This document shows positions 17,965-25,332 of a stretch of DNA of 36,060 bases, piece after piece (position 1 is the stretch's first letter; each line of letters opens with the position of its first letter). Below the pieces are notes generated by a model, which saw nothing but the letters and a program-made list of their open reading frames with translations, was not told where the DNA came from and ran no database searches. The stretch comes from a virus. The position numbers and the translations under genes are program-made. The DNA lies in the IMG/VR virus record IMGVR_UViG_3300045999_010344, positions 1 to 36,060 of that record; one strand, given 5' to 3'.

Positions 17965-18867
17965 TCAAGCATTAGCTTGAACGTAAATCACGCTCTTCGG
18001 ATAGTACAGGGCCACGCCACCAACGCGAGCATGGGCGGGAACGATGAATTCCAGGCCGCGCTGCTGAGGGGGGAACAGCTCCAGGGGTTGAGGGATGTGC
18101 AGTTGCACTTTCTCGGGATCGCGCTTGTACACCACCATGCGGTTGGTATTCAGAGCGCTGTTATCGGCATCCAGTTGGTTGATGGGTTCAACGTTGCGGA
18201 TGAAGGGGTTGGTACGCAGGAAATACTCCAGTACGGTCACATCCGAAGAATCGGAGTTCCGGGTGGTGCTCACCTTGTTGTAATCTTCCCACGCCATCAG
18301 AATGGTGTCGGGTTGCTCCTTCATCTTGGAAGCGTTGATAATGGCAGTCACGCCATAGTTCAGCAGTTCCAGCATTTCCTGGGCAGTAGCAGTGCTGAAC
18401 CACTTGTCAGCAGCAACCACGTCCACGGTGGAGTTGTTGAAGAAACCAGACAGACCCACGGTGCTCTCACCGAAGAAAGCGAGATCTTCCACTTTCTCTT
18501 CGTAGGCACGACGCACGGCAGCAGCACGACGCTGCTCCAGAGCGATGTTGGCCATTTGAGCGGCACGCAGTTCCTGCACGGTGTAGCCGAAGCTGCCGCC
18601 GAAGGAACGGATGTTGATGCTCTTCTCGGTCTGGCTGATATCGGCGCGGGGCAGATCATCAGCAGCGTCAGCGATCAGCTTGAATTCACCAGTGGCATCC
18701 ATGATGCGGAAGGTGAAGGTCTGAGCGCCAGGACCGGCTTCAGAAGTTACGGGCAGCACAGTCGGATATTTGATATCCGCATACTGCACTTCAAACACTT
18801 GGGGGCGGATGAACTCAAGCTGACGCTCAAGAAACAGACCCGCTTCATCCATACGGAATTCAGACAT
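17965..18867 (-). CDS. major capsid protein (DUF2184-like)
   Basis: A 300-residue protein resembling the DUF2184 family of HK97-fold capsid proteins: FEVQYADIKYPTVLPV near the N-terminus, a GGSFGYTVQELRAAQMA helix start, an ERRAA-type basic helix, a FGESTVGLSGFFN loop, and a C-terminal LEFIVPAHARVGGVALY strand followed by YPKSVIYV. A strong AGGAGG lies eight bases before the ATG, and codons end in G or C much more often than in the tail genes, both fitting very high expression. It follows the protease, scaffold and cement genes in the usual order. Confidence 0.85.
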   Translation of the reverse strand: MSEFRMDEAGLFLERQLEFIRPQVFEVQYADIKYPTVLPVTSEAGPGAQTFTFRIMDATGEFKLIADAADDLPRADISQTEKSINIRSFGGSFGYTVQELRAAQMANIALEQRRAAAVRRAYEEKVEDLAFFGESTVGLSGFFNNSTVDVVAADKWFSTATAQEMLELLNYGVTAIINASKMKEQPDTILMAWEDYNKVSTTRNSDSSDVTVLEYFLRTNPFIRNVEPINQLDADNSALNTNRMVVYKRDPEKVQLHIPQPLELFPPQQRGLEFIVPAHARVGGVALYYPKSVIYVQANA

Positions 18868-18882
18868 TGGTAGGGCCTCCTA

Positions 18883-19443
18883 TCAAGAATCAGCAGAGAG
18901 GGTGAAGCTCGGACCATTCAGCTCCAGCAGGGCAATGCCGCTACTAGTAGTGGAGGTGAGGAAACGAGCGTTGGCCAGACGGACGGTTTTGCCGGAAGCA
19001 AAAGCGTGCGAGAACTGACCAGCTTTGCCGGTGCCGCTTGCCGAATACAGCACGCGAACCACGGACTTGGGGGTGACGGCGCCAGTCACGTAGACGGCCA
19101 CAGCACCTTCGTTCACCACATTCATGGCCTGCTGGTTCTTCACGCCAGGACGGCTGTTGGAATCCAGAGCGGTTTCGTCCACATAGGTGAGGGCATTGAT
19201 ACCCAGCACGGTGTCAGAAGCGCCAGAAATGGTGGTAGCGGAGTTGGCAACAGTGCCAGCGTTGTTATAGACCACCACGTTACCGAAAGGCAGCACAGCG
19301 CCAGTTTCGTTGATCGAGGTGGAGATGGTGTTGTCGCGAATGTCGGACAGACCGCCTTCCAGATAGGCAGTGTGAGTCAGAGCATAAGCCTGCTGCACAC
19401 CACCAGCGGAGGCAGTGCCCGAGGCGGAGAAAGAAACGGCCAT
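18883..19443 (-). CDS. capsid cement / decoration-like protein
   Basis: A 186-residue beta-rich protein between the protease-scaffold and capsid genes. This position and sequence style (AVLPFGNVVVYNNAG, DTVLGINALTYVDE, NQQAMNVVNEGAVAVYVTG) resemble the structural cement family (Gp24-like, DUF2190-type), trimers that stabilise the capsid at three-fold sites. The NVVNEGAVAVYV segment is characteristic of that group to my eye. An AAGGAGG ribosome site lies about ten bases before the ATG. GC-rich codon use matches the capsid gene, again indicating a very abundant protein. Confidence 0.7.
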   Translation of the reverse strand: MAVSFSASGTASAGGVQQAYALTHTAYLEGGLSDIRDNTISTSINETGAVLPFGNVVVYNNAGTVANSATTISGASDTVLGINALTYVDETALDSNSRPGVKNQQAMNVVNEGAVAVYVTGAVTPKSVVRVLYSASGTGKAGQFSHAFASGKTVRLANARFLTSTTSSGIALLELNGPSFTLSADS

Positions 19444-19445
19444 AA

Positions 19446-20066
19446 TTACTTAGCCTCCTTGGAGATGGAAAGGGGCTTCTTCCATGCGTTTTGCAGGGTC
19501 TCCATGTAGGAAGACGGTGCGCTCATGGGAGAAGCAATGGAAGCCACGGCTTTACGCAGCTCATCAGTGTTAGCAGAATCATCGCGGGACGATTCGGCCA
19601 GAGTGTCAAACATGGCCTGAACATAGTCATCAGACTTTTCAGACAGATCGACGCTATCGCCACGCACGGCCTTGATGGCGTCAACCATCACCTCGCGGGC
19701 TTCTTTGCCGCTGAATTCGTAAGCGGCATCCAGCACGGGCTTAGCCTTTTCAATGAGAGCGAGACGCTCTTCAACCATGGAATCAAGATTGATTTCCTTG
19801 GCGGCAGCCAGTTCGCCTTTCAGTTCTTCGACGTGCTCGGCCAGAGCATCAGCGCGACCCTCAGCGGAATCGCACTTGCCCTTCATTTCCTTGGCCATGG
19901 CATCCATTTCGGACTTCATGGCATCGGCGGCGGCCTGCAGCTCGTCGTATTTTTTCTTCATGTCCTCGTAGGACATTTTGGCGTCTTCACGTTCTTTAGT
20001 GATCGCAAGAGCAACGCTCTCCGTCACCTCAAACTCGGCGCCATCAAAAACGACTTTTGCAGTCAT
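19446..20066 (-). CDS. nested scaffold protein from an internal start (206 aa)
   Basis: Within the protease-scaffold gene an in-frame ATG at 20066 is preceded by AGGAGA (20079-20074) at seven bases, a much better ribosome site than that of the full-length ATG at 20642. Translation from here yields only the coiled-coil scaffold part beginning MTAKVVFDGAEFEV. Nested scaffold genes inside the protease gene are known in lambda (C/Nu3) and other viruses. The nested product is inferred from the ribosome site and the domain boundary; expression is not demonstrated. Confidence 0.6.
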   Translation of the reverse strand: MTAKVVFDGAEFEVTESVALAITKEREDAKMSYEDMKKKYDELQAAADAMKSEMDAMAKEMKGKCDSAEGRADALAEHVEELKGELAAAKEINLDSMVEERLALIEKAKPVLDAAYEFSGKEAREVMVDAIKAVRGDSVDLSEKSDDYVQAMFDTLAESSRDDSANTDELRKAVASIASPMSAPSSYMETLQNAWKKPLSISKEAK

Positions 20067-20642
20067 TAGATGGTCTCCTGTAGTAGAGAATAAAGATAGA
20101 TCGGCTGCATCTTGACGATCAAGATGGAGCTTCACTTGCGGGCCAGCGCGGCCCCGACGAACAATAGCGATGTGATTGCCGATGATTTCCTTTTGGATGC
20201 CATCGTAATTTTCGCCATTTTCTGTAACGCCAGGCGTGGGATCATAATTCACCCTGTAGCCAGCGCTTACCTCACGAGCATCTCCCCGCATAATCCGTTC
20301 AATGGCATCCTTGTCGGTGATTGTCATCACCGCTTTGACGAAGCCATTGTCATAGACGATCTCGGTGCCGCTAAAGCCCACTTGGTAGTCTTTAGTGTTG
20401 TCGGCATCAAGAAGAACAGGGGGATGTTCCGAAGTGATTGCCTTGCCCGCAAACGAAGCAAGACTCTCGGGAGACGCCACTTCTGTTTCTGGACGATACT
20501 CTCGCCGCACAGAGCCATCAGCATCTGTATAGAGCTGAATACCAGTGCGAGCAATCGAAGCCCACGCCCGAAGGTAACCCTCTGGCGTCATTTCGTATTT
20601 CTCAATTGGCGAGAAATCGTATCGACAAGAAATGGTGCTCAT
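19446..20642 (-). CDS. prohead protease (DUF2213-like) fused to scaffold
   Basis: A 398-residue protein with two parts. Residues about 1-180 look like DUF2213, the prohead protease class: candidate catalytic residues are His73 (ITSEHPP), Ser126 (REVSAGYR) and His157 (GNHIAIV..GRAG), consistent with the herpesvirus-like Ser/His/His arrangement. Residues about 205-300 form a long charged coiled coil (EDMKKKYDELQAAADAMKSE), typical of scaffolding domains, followed by a C-terminal tail. It would guide capsid shell assembly, then digest itself and other internal proteins before DNA packaging. An internal start at residue 193 can make the scaffold alone. The gene begins the late head block, divergent from the XRE gene. 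Confidence 0.8.
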   Translation of the reverse strand: MSTISCRYDFSPIEKYEMTPEGYLRAWASIARTGIQLYTDADGSVRREYRPETEVASPESLASFAGKAITSEHPPVLLDADNTKDYQVGFSGTEIVYDNGFVKAVMTITDKDAIERIMRGDAREVSAGYRVNYDPTPGVTENGENYDGIQKEIIGNHIAIVRRGRAGPQVKLHLDRQDAADLSLFSTTGDHLMTAKVVFDGAEFEVTESVALAITKEREDAKMSYEDMKKKYDELQAAADAMKSEMDAMAKEMKGKCDSAEGRADALAEHVEELKGELAAAKEINLDSMVEERLALIEKAKPVLDAAYEFSGKEAREVMVDAIKAVRGDSVDLSEKSDDYVQAMFDTLAESSRDDSANTDELRKAVASIASPMSAPSSYMETLQNAWKKPLSISKEAK

Positions 20643-20661
20643 GCTTATACTTTACCAAAAA

Positions 20662-20675
20662 ATTGTTATTACAAT
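20662..20675. promoter_or_regulatory. possible operator in the divergent region between protease and XRE genes
   Basis: The 63-base gap between the divergent starts is very A/T rich and contains an inverted repeat of ATTGT and ACAAT with a four-base centre. On the minus strand TTGTAA followed 17 bases later by AGTATA could serve as a weak promoter for the protease gene. A regulator commonly binds beside its own gene, so this may be an XRE operator, but that is inference. Confidence 0.3.
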
Positions 20676-20705
20676 AAAAAAGCCTATTCAATTTCGACTA
20701 GCCGC

Positions 20706-20987
20706 ATGATGTTTCTGGCAAAGAGCAACGCCGACGTTCTTAAAATGCCTCATCAGCAGGCTCGCTTGCTCATTGCTCAGCGCGTTAAAGAAGCCCGCCT
20801 TAACAGCGGGCTTTCTCAGAAGGATGTAGCAGAAGTGCTCCACATCAGTCAAAGTTCCTACTCACGCATTGAACGTGCCACTGTTCCGCCAGACTGCGTG
20901 CAAATTCGCACGCTCAGTGGTCTCTATGGAATAAGCGTGTTGTGGCTCATGGGCTATCCCTCATTCATTGCCCATTCCAGGCACTAA
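20706..20987 (+). CDS. XRE/Cro-like helix-turn-helix regulator
   Basis: A 93-residue protein, alone on the plus strand inside the head gene block. Residues about 18-75 form a clear HTH_3 domain: LLIAQRVKEARLNSGLSQ, KDVAEVLHISQSSYSRIERA, then LSGLYGISVLWLMGYP. The start is uncertain: ATGs at 20706 and 20709 or 20745 are possible and none has a Shine-Dalgarno. The frame stays open upstream, but that part is antisense to the protease gene and not protein-like. It likely represses or times transcription of neighbouring phage or host genes. Its 3-prime end overlaps the next minus-strand gene by four bases. Confidence 0.8.
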   Translation: MMFLAKSNADVLKMPHQQARLLIAQRVKEARLNSGLSQKDVAEVLHISQSSYSRIERATVPPDCVQIRTLSGLYGISVLWLMGYPSFIAHSRH

Positions 20988-21292
20988 TCTTCGTCGTCGT
21001 CGCCGCGTAAATCACTAAGCTGGCTTTCAATGCCTTCCATGATGTAAGCCTTGGCCATTGCCTCAATTTCAAACGTGAGAAATTTGGTGGGATCAAAATG
21101 AGGGTCGGGCTTTTCGTAGACGCTCATCACATAAATGTGAGTTTCGTCTAAGCGACCATTTTTAAAGCATTGCTTTTCAACCAATTCCCACTGCGAAGTA
21201 TTGCGATGTTCGTTGGCAGAAAGAATAGCAAGCGCCTTTAATAGACCAATGCCTTCGTCTTCTTCTTCGATGACGCGCACGTATTCGCTCAT
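20984..21292 (-). CDS. small acidic protein of unknown function
   Basis: A 102-residue protein (MSEYVRVIEEEDEGIGLLKA) with a predicted mixed alpha/beta middle (ETHIYVMSVYEKPDPHFDP) and a very acidic end (LSDLRGDDDED). I do not recognise it. Its ATG overlaps the stop of the frameshifted DUF6496-type gene (ATGA), which suggests coupled translation, and it converges with the XRE gene. An accessory head protein or small regulator is possible, but nothing in the sequence decides. Confidence 0.5.
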   Translation of the reverse strand: MSEYVRVIEEEDEGIGLLKALAILSANEHRNTSQWELVEKQCFKNGRLDETHIYVMSVYEKPDPHFDPTKFLTFEIEAMAKAYIMEGIESQLSDLRGDDDED

Positions 21293-21926
21293 TGGTCCTT
21301 TTGACGATTTTCTACCATCTTAATAATGCGATTTGCCCAAGACCTACCGGCATCGCCTCCCCATAGCAGCCAAGCGATATAACCAGCGTCATTTTCTCCG
21401 CCACTTTTATTCTTTTCATGACGAGAAAAGAATGCAGCCATACGTTTAATTGTGGCGAAGCTTACGGCTCCGCCACCGGCTAGATCGCTTGCACGAGCCA
21501 CGCCGCTGCCAATGCCTTGCTTGCCCGCCTCTTGCGTGGTCAGGCCACCCTTGCCATACTTCTTGCGAAGCTCAAGGCCACGACGGGCTGCGCTTCTAAC
21601 GCCAGTAGGAGGGGAGAAGCTTTCTGCGTCGCCCCTCAGCGCTTTTTTCCGCAGGAACTGTCCTCCATCTCCTCTTCTTCTTCCATGCCCTCCTCTTCTT
21701 CCTCTTCTCCAATGAGAGTCATGAAATAATTGTCCCAATATTCATCGCTCTTTCCCTGGCGGCTCATGCCGGCCTCGGAGAGGGCAATTGCAATGGCCTG
21801 CTTCCGATTCTTCACGGGCTTTTTGTCGCTGCCCTTAAGAGTGCCAGCTTTAAACTCGCGCATTACTTTGGCCACTTTGGTCTGCTTTTCTTTCTTGGTC
21901 ATGGCATTAATGCTTTTCTTAAGCAT
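21289..21926 (-). CDS. DUF6496-like protein fused by -1 frameshift to a second conserved domain (212 aa)
   Basis: Joined product: ATG 21926 in zero frame to the heptamer at 21648-21642, then the -1 frame to the stop at 21289-21291 (95 plus 117 residues). The first part is the DUF6496-like module; the second contains VRSAARRGLELRKKYGKGG and IKRMAAFFSRHEKNKSGG, then IAWLLWGGDAGRSWANRI, a domain I have seen in phage head-region proteins, function unknown. The second frame has an ATG at 21738, but its first 30 residues are just the acidic GAA/GAG repeats read out of frame and do not look like protein. I therefore infer that the second domain is reached by frameshifting. A sequencing error or true mutation is the main alternative. 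Confidence 0.65.
21609..21666 (-). promoter_or_regulatory. probable -1 frameshift signal, A AAA AAG with internal Shine-Dalgarno and hairpin
   Basis: Minus-strand zero-frame codons GGA AAA AAG CGC TGA contain A AAA AAG (21648-21642), the heptamer used in E. coli dnaX. An SD-like GGAGGA (21666-21661) lies 12 bases upstream, as in dnaX. Four bases downstream, 21637-21632 (GAGGGG) pairs with 21614-21609 (CCCCTC), and an inner AGAA/TTCT stem can extend the hairpin. The -1 frame then runs 117 codons into a conserved-looking domain. Confidence 0.7.
21636..21926 (-). CDS. DUF6496-like small basic/acidic protein (unshifted form, 96 aa)
   Basis: The zero-frame product is 96 residues. Residues about 15-55 match the DUF6496 pattern: KVAKVMREFKAGTLKGSDKK then NRKQAIAIALSEAG. 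It ends in a strongly acidic tail of Glu runs and DSSCGKKR. The family is common in phages and bacteria but its function is not established. The ATG at 21926 lies two bases after the glycosyltransferase stop; Met9 is an alternative and neither has a clear Shine-Dalgarno. The last codons carry the frameshift signal described separately. Confidence 0.7.
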   Translation of the reverse strand: MLKKSINAMTKKEKQTKVAKVMREFKAGTLKGSDKKPVKNRKQAIAIALSEAGMSRQGKSDEYWDNYFMTLIGEEEEEEGMEEEEEMEDSSCGKKR

Positions 21927-21928
21927 AC

Positions 21929-22645
21929 TTAATTAATAAATCCTATCGGCGCCGTTTCAATGGTCATGCCGGGAAAGAATTTGTCTCGATACAAAACCAA
22001 GCCAGTGATAAGGCGTTCAGCAATGAAGGCCAAGGCTCGTTTGTCATATCCTTCAATGGAAAGGAAATGTTCTTTATGCTCTTCCCAAATTGGGAAAAGA
22101 CCATTAAACAAAACAGTAAAAAAATGTTTGTAATGTTGCAGCGGTCCACGCGCCATGTTGCAGCCAATGAATAAATTTTGCGCCCATAATTTATCAATCT
22201 CCTCGCGAGTGAAAATCCATTTACCAGTATCAGCAAGCTTGCGGGTGATGGCAGGAGCATCAAAGTCAGAATGGCCACCATAAAACTGTTGTTCTAGCGT
22301 GCAGCTAAAAACAGCAGGCTCAGGCACGTACAGCGTATCCTCTGCATACCATCCGTCCTTTGGTTCCAGCCAATTGCGACGATATTGTGCATTGCCAATG
22401 TTCGCCTCTTTGGCGTTTAAAAGCATCCAATGCACGCAAGATAGTTCTCCCCAACGTCGATTCAATGAAGAAAGAAACGCTCCTTCATCATCAAAAACAT
22501 AGCCTTGCTCACGCAATACTCTGCGCTCCGCATCGACAATATTCCATGCCCCTCCCATGATTGGGACAATTCGCGATTGCGCTTCGTAGCGCACTTTCTC
22601 GTTTTGAATGCACACTGCATAAATGGCGCAATCAGACGGTTTCAT
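21929..22645 (-). CDS. DUF4422-like glycosyltransferase
   Basis: A 238-residue protein from ATG 22645, chosen because GAGGAAAG lies just upstream; the open frame extends 47 codons further but that part overlaps the neighbouring gene and looks like its shadow. The segment NIGNAQYRRNW followed by LEPKDGWY matches the IG-x-x-x-YRR core of DUF4422, a family of predicted GT-A glycosyltransferases in surface polysaccharide clusters. DEGAFLSSLNRRWGELSCVHW precedes it. It probably transfers a sugar in the cytoplasm. It is last in a three-gene minus-strand glycosyltransferase run and overlaps the preceding gene by 14 bases. Confidence 0.65.
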   Translation of the reverse strand: MKPSDCAIYAVCIQNEKVRYEAQSRIVPIMGGAWNIVDAERRVLREQGYVFDDEGAFLSSLNRRWGELSCVHWMLLNAKEANIGNAQYRRNWLEPKDGWYAEDTLYVPEPAVFSCTLEQQFYGGHSDFDAPAITRKLADTGKWIFTREEIDKLWAQNLFIGCNMARGPLQHYKHFFTVLFNGLFPIWEEHKEHFLSIEGYDKRALAFIAERLITGLVLYRDKFFPGMTIETAPIGFIN

Positions 22646-23357
22646 AAACTTTCCTCGCGGCCCACATTTCGTTGTAGTTGTTAACGCTCTTAGCGCCAAG
22701 CCCCGTAAGATCACCGCCGCCAGCAGGCTTGCTCCAGGCCATGATCGTGCCATCAGGGAGAACAAATGCCCGATTCTTCTGCTCATGCGTGGGCGTCAGT
22801 TCCAGATAGTCTCCATAGACAAAATCAGCCTGACTTCCATTGCATGCCAATGCTTTGCCAAGGAGAGTGGGACCAGTGGGGCACAGTGGAGTGATGCCGT
22901 AATACTGCTGTACGCAATTAGCCACAATCATTTCAATGGCAGTTTGCAAGGCTTCGTTATTGGGCTGTGAATACAAGACAGTAGTGGCACAAGCCCAGCT
23001 TGTATAACTAAATCGCTGGATGTCCCGGAAGGCTAAAAATTTAATGCGATCTCCAACGTCCACAGCATTAACAGCGCGGATAGCAATGTCGAAATACCAG
23101 CCACCAAAATGATTGAGGAGACAGAAGCGCCCAAGATCAGCTTTGTACGAAAAAGGACGCAGCGAATCATAAGCCCACAAAACATCGCCCCCATAAACAG
23201 AGCCAATGAAATCACGAAGCTGTTCATTGTTGTAAATGGTGTGGTTTGCCTTGGGAAACACTGCATCAATTGTGCCCGTGGCATATTGAAGAAAAGGCGA
23301 AAGCTTTTCTTCTGGGTCATTGGTTAGAAAAATTTGAGAGATTTCCATGATGGTCAA
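22632..23357 (-). CDS. GT32/Och1-like glycosyltransferase
   Basis: A 241-residue protein with the Gly_transf_sug pattern at residues 70-92: SYKADLGRFCLLNHFGGWYF then DIAI. In the family the last part is D-x-D within GG-x-Y-x-D-x-D and binds the metal and sugar nucleotide; here the second Asp is Ala, so activity may be altered. A later SWACATTVLYSQPNN and GPTLLGKAL fit the rest of the domain. It overlaps the GT4 gene by four bases (ATGA) and so is translationally coupled. It probably acts on the same glycan as its neighbours. Confidence 0.65.
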   Translation of the reverse strand: MTIMEISQIFLTNDPEEKLSPFLQYATGTIDAVFPKANHTIYNNEQLRDFIGSVYGGDVLWAYDSLRPFSYKADLGRFCLLNHFGGWYFDIAIRAVNAVDVGDRIKFLAFRDIQRFSYTSWACATTVLYSQPNNEALQTAIEMIVANCVQQYYGITPLCPTGPTLLGKALACNGSQADFVYGDYLELTPTHEQKNRAFVLPDGTIMAWSKPAGGGDLTGLGAKSVNNYNEMWAARKVYETV

Positions 23358-24571
23358 ACAATCTTTGCAGGAGTACCGAAGCCCTTAAACTCGGGCTCTT
23401 CTGGATCCGTGGCCAAAATTGTTTCCACATGAGCAATCATTAATTCTGTAATACTGGGCCAAGTGAATTCTTCAATGCGCTTTTTGCACCATTCACCATC
23501 AGCCTTCAGCTTGTCGCGATCTTCGTAGTACATCGTGAGCAGCTCGGCCAAGCTGTCTGGAGACGGCTGCCCGCGATCAAGGCCATAGTTTCGATCTACT
23601 TCCCAGCTTTCAATGGCAATCCTTGGGACGCCGCTAAAAATCTCCTTGCAGCTTGTATGGTCTGGCACCAATTGCGCCACGCCAACGGCAGCATGCTCAG
23701 TATTGACAAGCCCCCAGCCCTCGCCAATGCAAGTGTTGATGCCAACGTCCGATGCGTTGTAAACCATATTGAGCTGCTCCACGGGCAGGCAGTTCATGGT
23801 CGAGAAATGTGGACTGGTCAAAATCAATTTTCCAGTGGGGTCGTAGCCTTCGTCTCGCGCCACACGCTTGAACAGTGGAATCAAATCCCAACCCATGTCC
23901 TTGCTGCCCATATTCAGCCATAGTCGGGCATCAGGCTTGTCCTTTGCAAACTTAATAAAGCCCTTGATGGTCAAATCAATGCGTTTACGCGGCTGGTTCC
24001 TATTGCCGTTGAAAACAATAAATACATCCTCTGGAACGCCAAGTTTTTTCCGGCATTCAGCTTTGTCCATTGGGAAAAATTTGCTGAAATCAGTGCCGTG
24101 CCCCATAATGCCAATCGGCCTTTCATAGCCAATTTTGCGAAGCTCCTTGGCTCCAAATTCCGTATAAGTGGCCACGCCGTCCCATTCGTTAATCGGCTCC
24201 AGCAGTTCCGGGAACAGTCCGTAGCTGTCAATGGGCGTATAGACAAAGAACTTAAAGCCAAGGCTTTCCTTGAAGGCTTTGACGGCCTTCCACAAGCTGA
24301 TGCCAATCCAAATATCGTTTGTCACCCACACCAAGTCGGGCTTGATTTTTTGCACTAGCTCAGCAATGCGATGGGAGCCAAACGGATCGGAGCCGTGCAG
24401 CATTGCAGGATAGGTGTCGTATTTACGCGCTTCTTTGTCAGGGTCGCCGTGATAGTTGACGGCCAACACACTCACTTCATGGTGCTCAGCTAAGGCGGGA
24501 AGCAGGTTTTCGGCCACACGACCGAAGCCCGTCTCCACAAAAGCATCGCCGCAATACAGAATTTTTGCCAT
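23354..24571 (-). CDS. family 4-like glycosyltransferase (GT-B)
   Basis: A 405-residue protein with GT-B organisation. The N-terminal domain begins KILYCGDAFVETGFGRVAEN. The C-terminal domain has NGNRNQPRKRIDLTIKGF (residues 188-205) and GINTCIGEGWGLVNTEHAAV with the E-x7-E pair at Glu284 and Glu292, which binds the nucleotide sugar in GT4 enzymes. It is a retaining glycosyltransferase by family. It heads a three-gene minus-strand run (GT4, GT32-like, DUF4422-like) and is divergent from another glycosyltransferase-like gene across a 62-base gap. The acceptor is unknown; phage particle or host surface glycan are both possible. Confidence 0.85.
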   Translation of the reverse strand: MAKILYCGDAFVETGFGRVAENLLPALAEHHEVSVLAVNYHGDPDKEARKYDTYPAMLHGSDPFGSHRIAELVQKIKPDLVWVTNDIWIGISLWKAVKAFKESLGFKFFVYTPIDSYGLFPELLEPINEWDGVATYTEFGAKELRKIGYERPIGIMGHGTDFSKFFPMDKAECRKKLGVPEDVFIVFNGNRNQPRKRIDLTIKGFIKFAKDKPDARLWLNMGSKDMGWDLIPLFKRVARDEGYDPTGKLILTSPHFSTMNCLPVEQLNMVYNASDVGINTCIGEGWGLVNTEHAAVGVAQLVPDHTSCKEIFSGVPRIAIESWEVDRNYGLDRGQPSPDSLAELLTMYYEDRDKLKADGEWCKKRIEEFTWPSITELMIAHVETILATDPEEPEFKGFGTPAKIV

Positions 24572-24586
24572 GACAGAACAAGAATC

Positions 24587-24613
24587 TTCGACATCATAAG
24601 CCGCGTTTATACT
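24587..24613 (+). promoter_or_regulatory. candidate promoter for the plus-strand sugar genes
   Basis: TATACT at 24608-24613 is a good -10 match. TTCGAC at 24587-24592 is a poor -35 at 15 bases. Transcription would start near 24620, just ahead of an AGGAG ribosome site six bases or so before the ATG at 24634. The gap between divergent genes is the expected place for a promoter. Confidence 0.45.
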
Positions 24614-24633
24614 GTGGGCGCAGCAGGAGAATC

Positions 24634-25332
24634 ATGCGATTAGAGCCGGGCTCAGTGCATTTTTGTATCAGCACTTGCCAGAAATTTGCAGCCCATACTC
24701 TGCCCGTAATCGTTCCAGCTCTGCTGCGTCTTGGCATTGCCAAGGAGCATATTTTGATTGTCAATGGTGGTTGGCAAGATTCCCTGACTATTGCCGACTA
24801 CGAGGGCATCCCCATGCTCTTGACGCCGCAAAATTCCTTTGAATACACGCCCCTCATTGAAATTGTTGAGCACCATATTGAAGCTGACTATTGGTTCCTC
24901 CTGCACGACACCTGCATCCCTGGTCCTTCCTTTTACGAACTAGCTCTTTCCTTGCCAGCGGACCGGCCTGAAAAGGTGGCGCTCAAGGGAACGCCCTCTA
25001 TGAGCGTTGGTCTCTATCGCATGGACTACCTTCTGCGCCACAAGGATCGCCTGATGGCCATCAAAAACACAGACTGCTCGCCTGAAGCGTTGCAGAGATG
25101 GAAGCAATGGGGAGTGCCGAACGAGGACTACATGCTCTGGAAGCTGGATGATGTGCCCACCCACGTCTACCACCCCGAACTGCATGGCCCAGACGAATGG
25201 AACTACCAAGGTCATTCCGACGTTTATGGCACTGGCTTTGCCCGGCGCATTGAATATTTCCCTCAGCTCGATTTATACAAGGCAAAAAGTAATTGGCAGG
25301 GAGTTCAGCCGGTCCTTTGTATTGACATCTAA
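24634..25332 (+). CDS. GT-A-like glycosyltransferase, plus strand
   Basis: A 232-residue protein. The sequence around residues 82-98 (IEADYWFLLHDTCIPGPSF) resembles the sugar-nucleotide site of GT-A folds, with HDTC where D-x-D is usual. A later GVPNEDYMLWKL and HSDVYGTGFARRIEYFPQLD fit an acceptor-side region. I do not know the exact family. A clear AGGAG lies just before the ATG. It overlaps the FAD oxidoreductase gene by one base (TAATG), so the two form a small plus-strand operon within the sugar cassette. Confidence 0.6.
   Translation: MRLEPGSVHFCISTCQKFAAHTLPVIVPALLRLGIAKEHILIVNGGWQDSLTIADYEGIPMLLTPQNSFEYTPLIEIVEHHIEADYWFLLHDTCIPGPSFYELALSLPADRPEKVALKGTPSMSVGLYRMDYLLRHKDRLMAIKNTDCSPEALQRWKQWGVPNEDYMLWKLDDVPTHVYHPELHGPDEWNYQGHSDVYGTGFARRIEYFPQLDLYKAKSNWQGVQPVLCIDI

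Noticed and set aside
17965-17980. Hairpin at the end of the capsid gene as a terminator
   Set aside because: A 6-bp TCAAGC/GCTTGA stem is present, but no T-run follows on the minus strand.
17977-18873. Long plus-strand open frame of 298 codons
   Set aside because: It is antisense to the major capsid gene. It is rich in His and Gly as expected from the complementary GC-biased codons and has no family resemblance.
20112-20705. N-terminal extension of the plus-strand XRE gene
   Set aside because: This part is antisense to the protease gene and does not look like protein. The HTH domain and its likely starts begin at 20706 or later.
21667-21738. Independent start for the second DUF6496-region frame at ATG 21738
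   Set aside because: The residues are Arg/Gly repeats caused by reading the Glu-rich codons in another frame. A frameshift from the upstream frame explains the domain better.
22646-22786. Upstream extension of the DUF4422-like gene to 22786
   Set aside because: The extra 47 residues overlap the GT32-like gene and look like its shadow. GAGGAAAG before ATG 22645 marks a better start.
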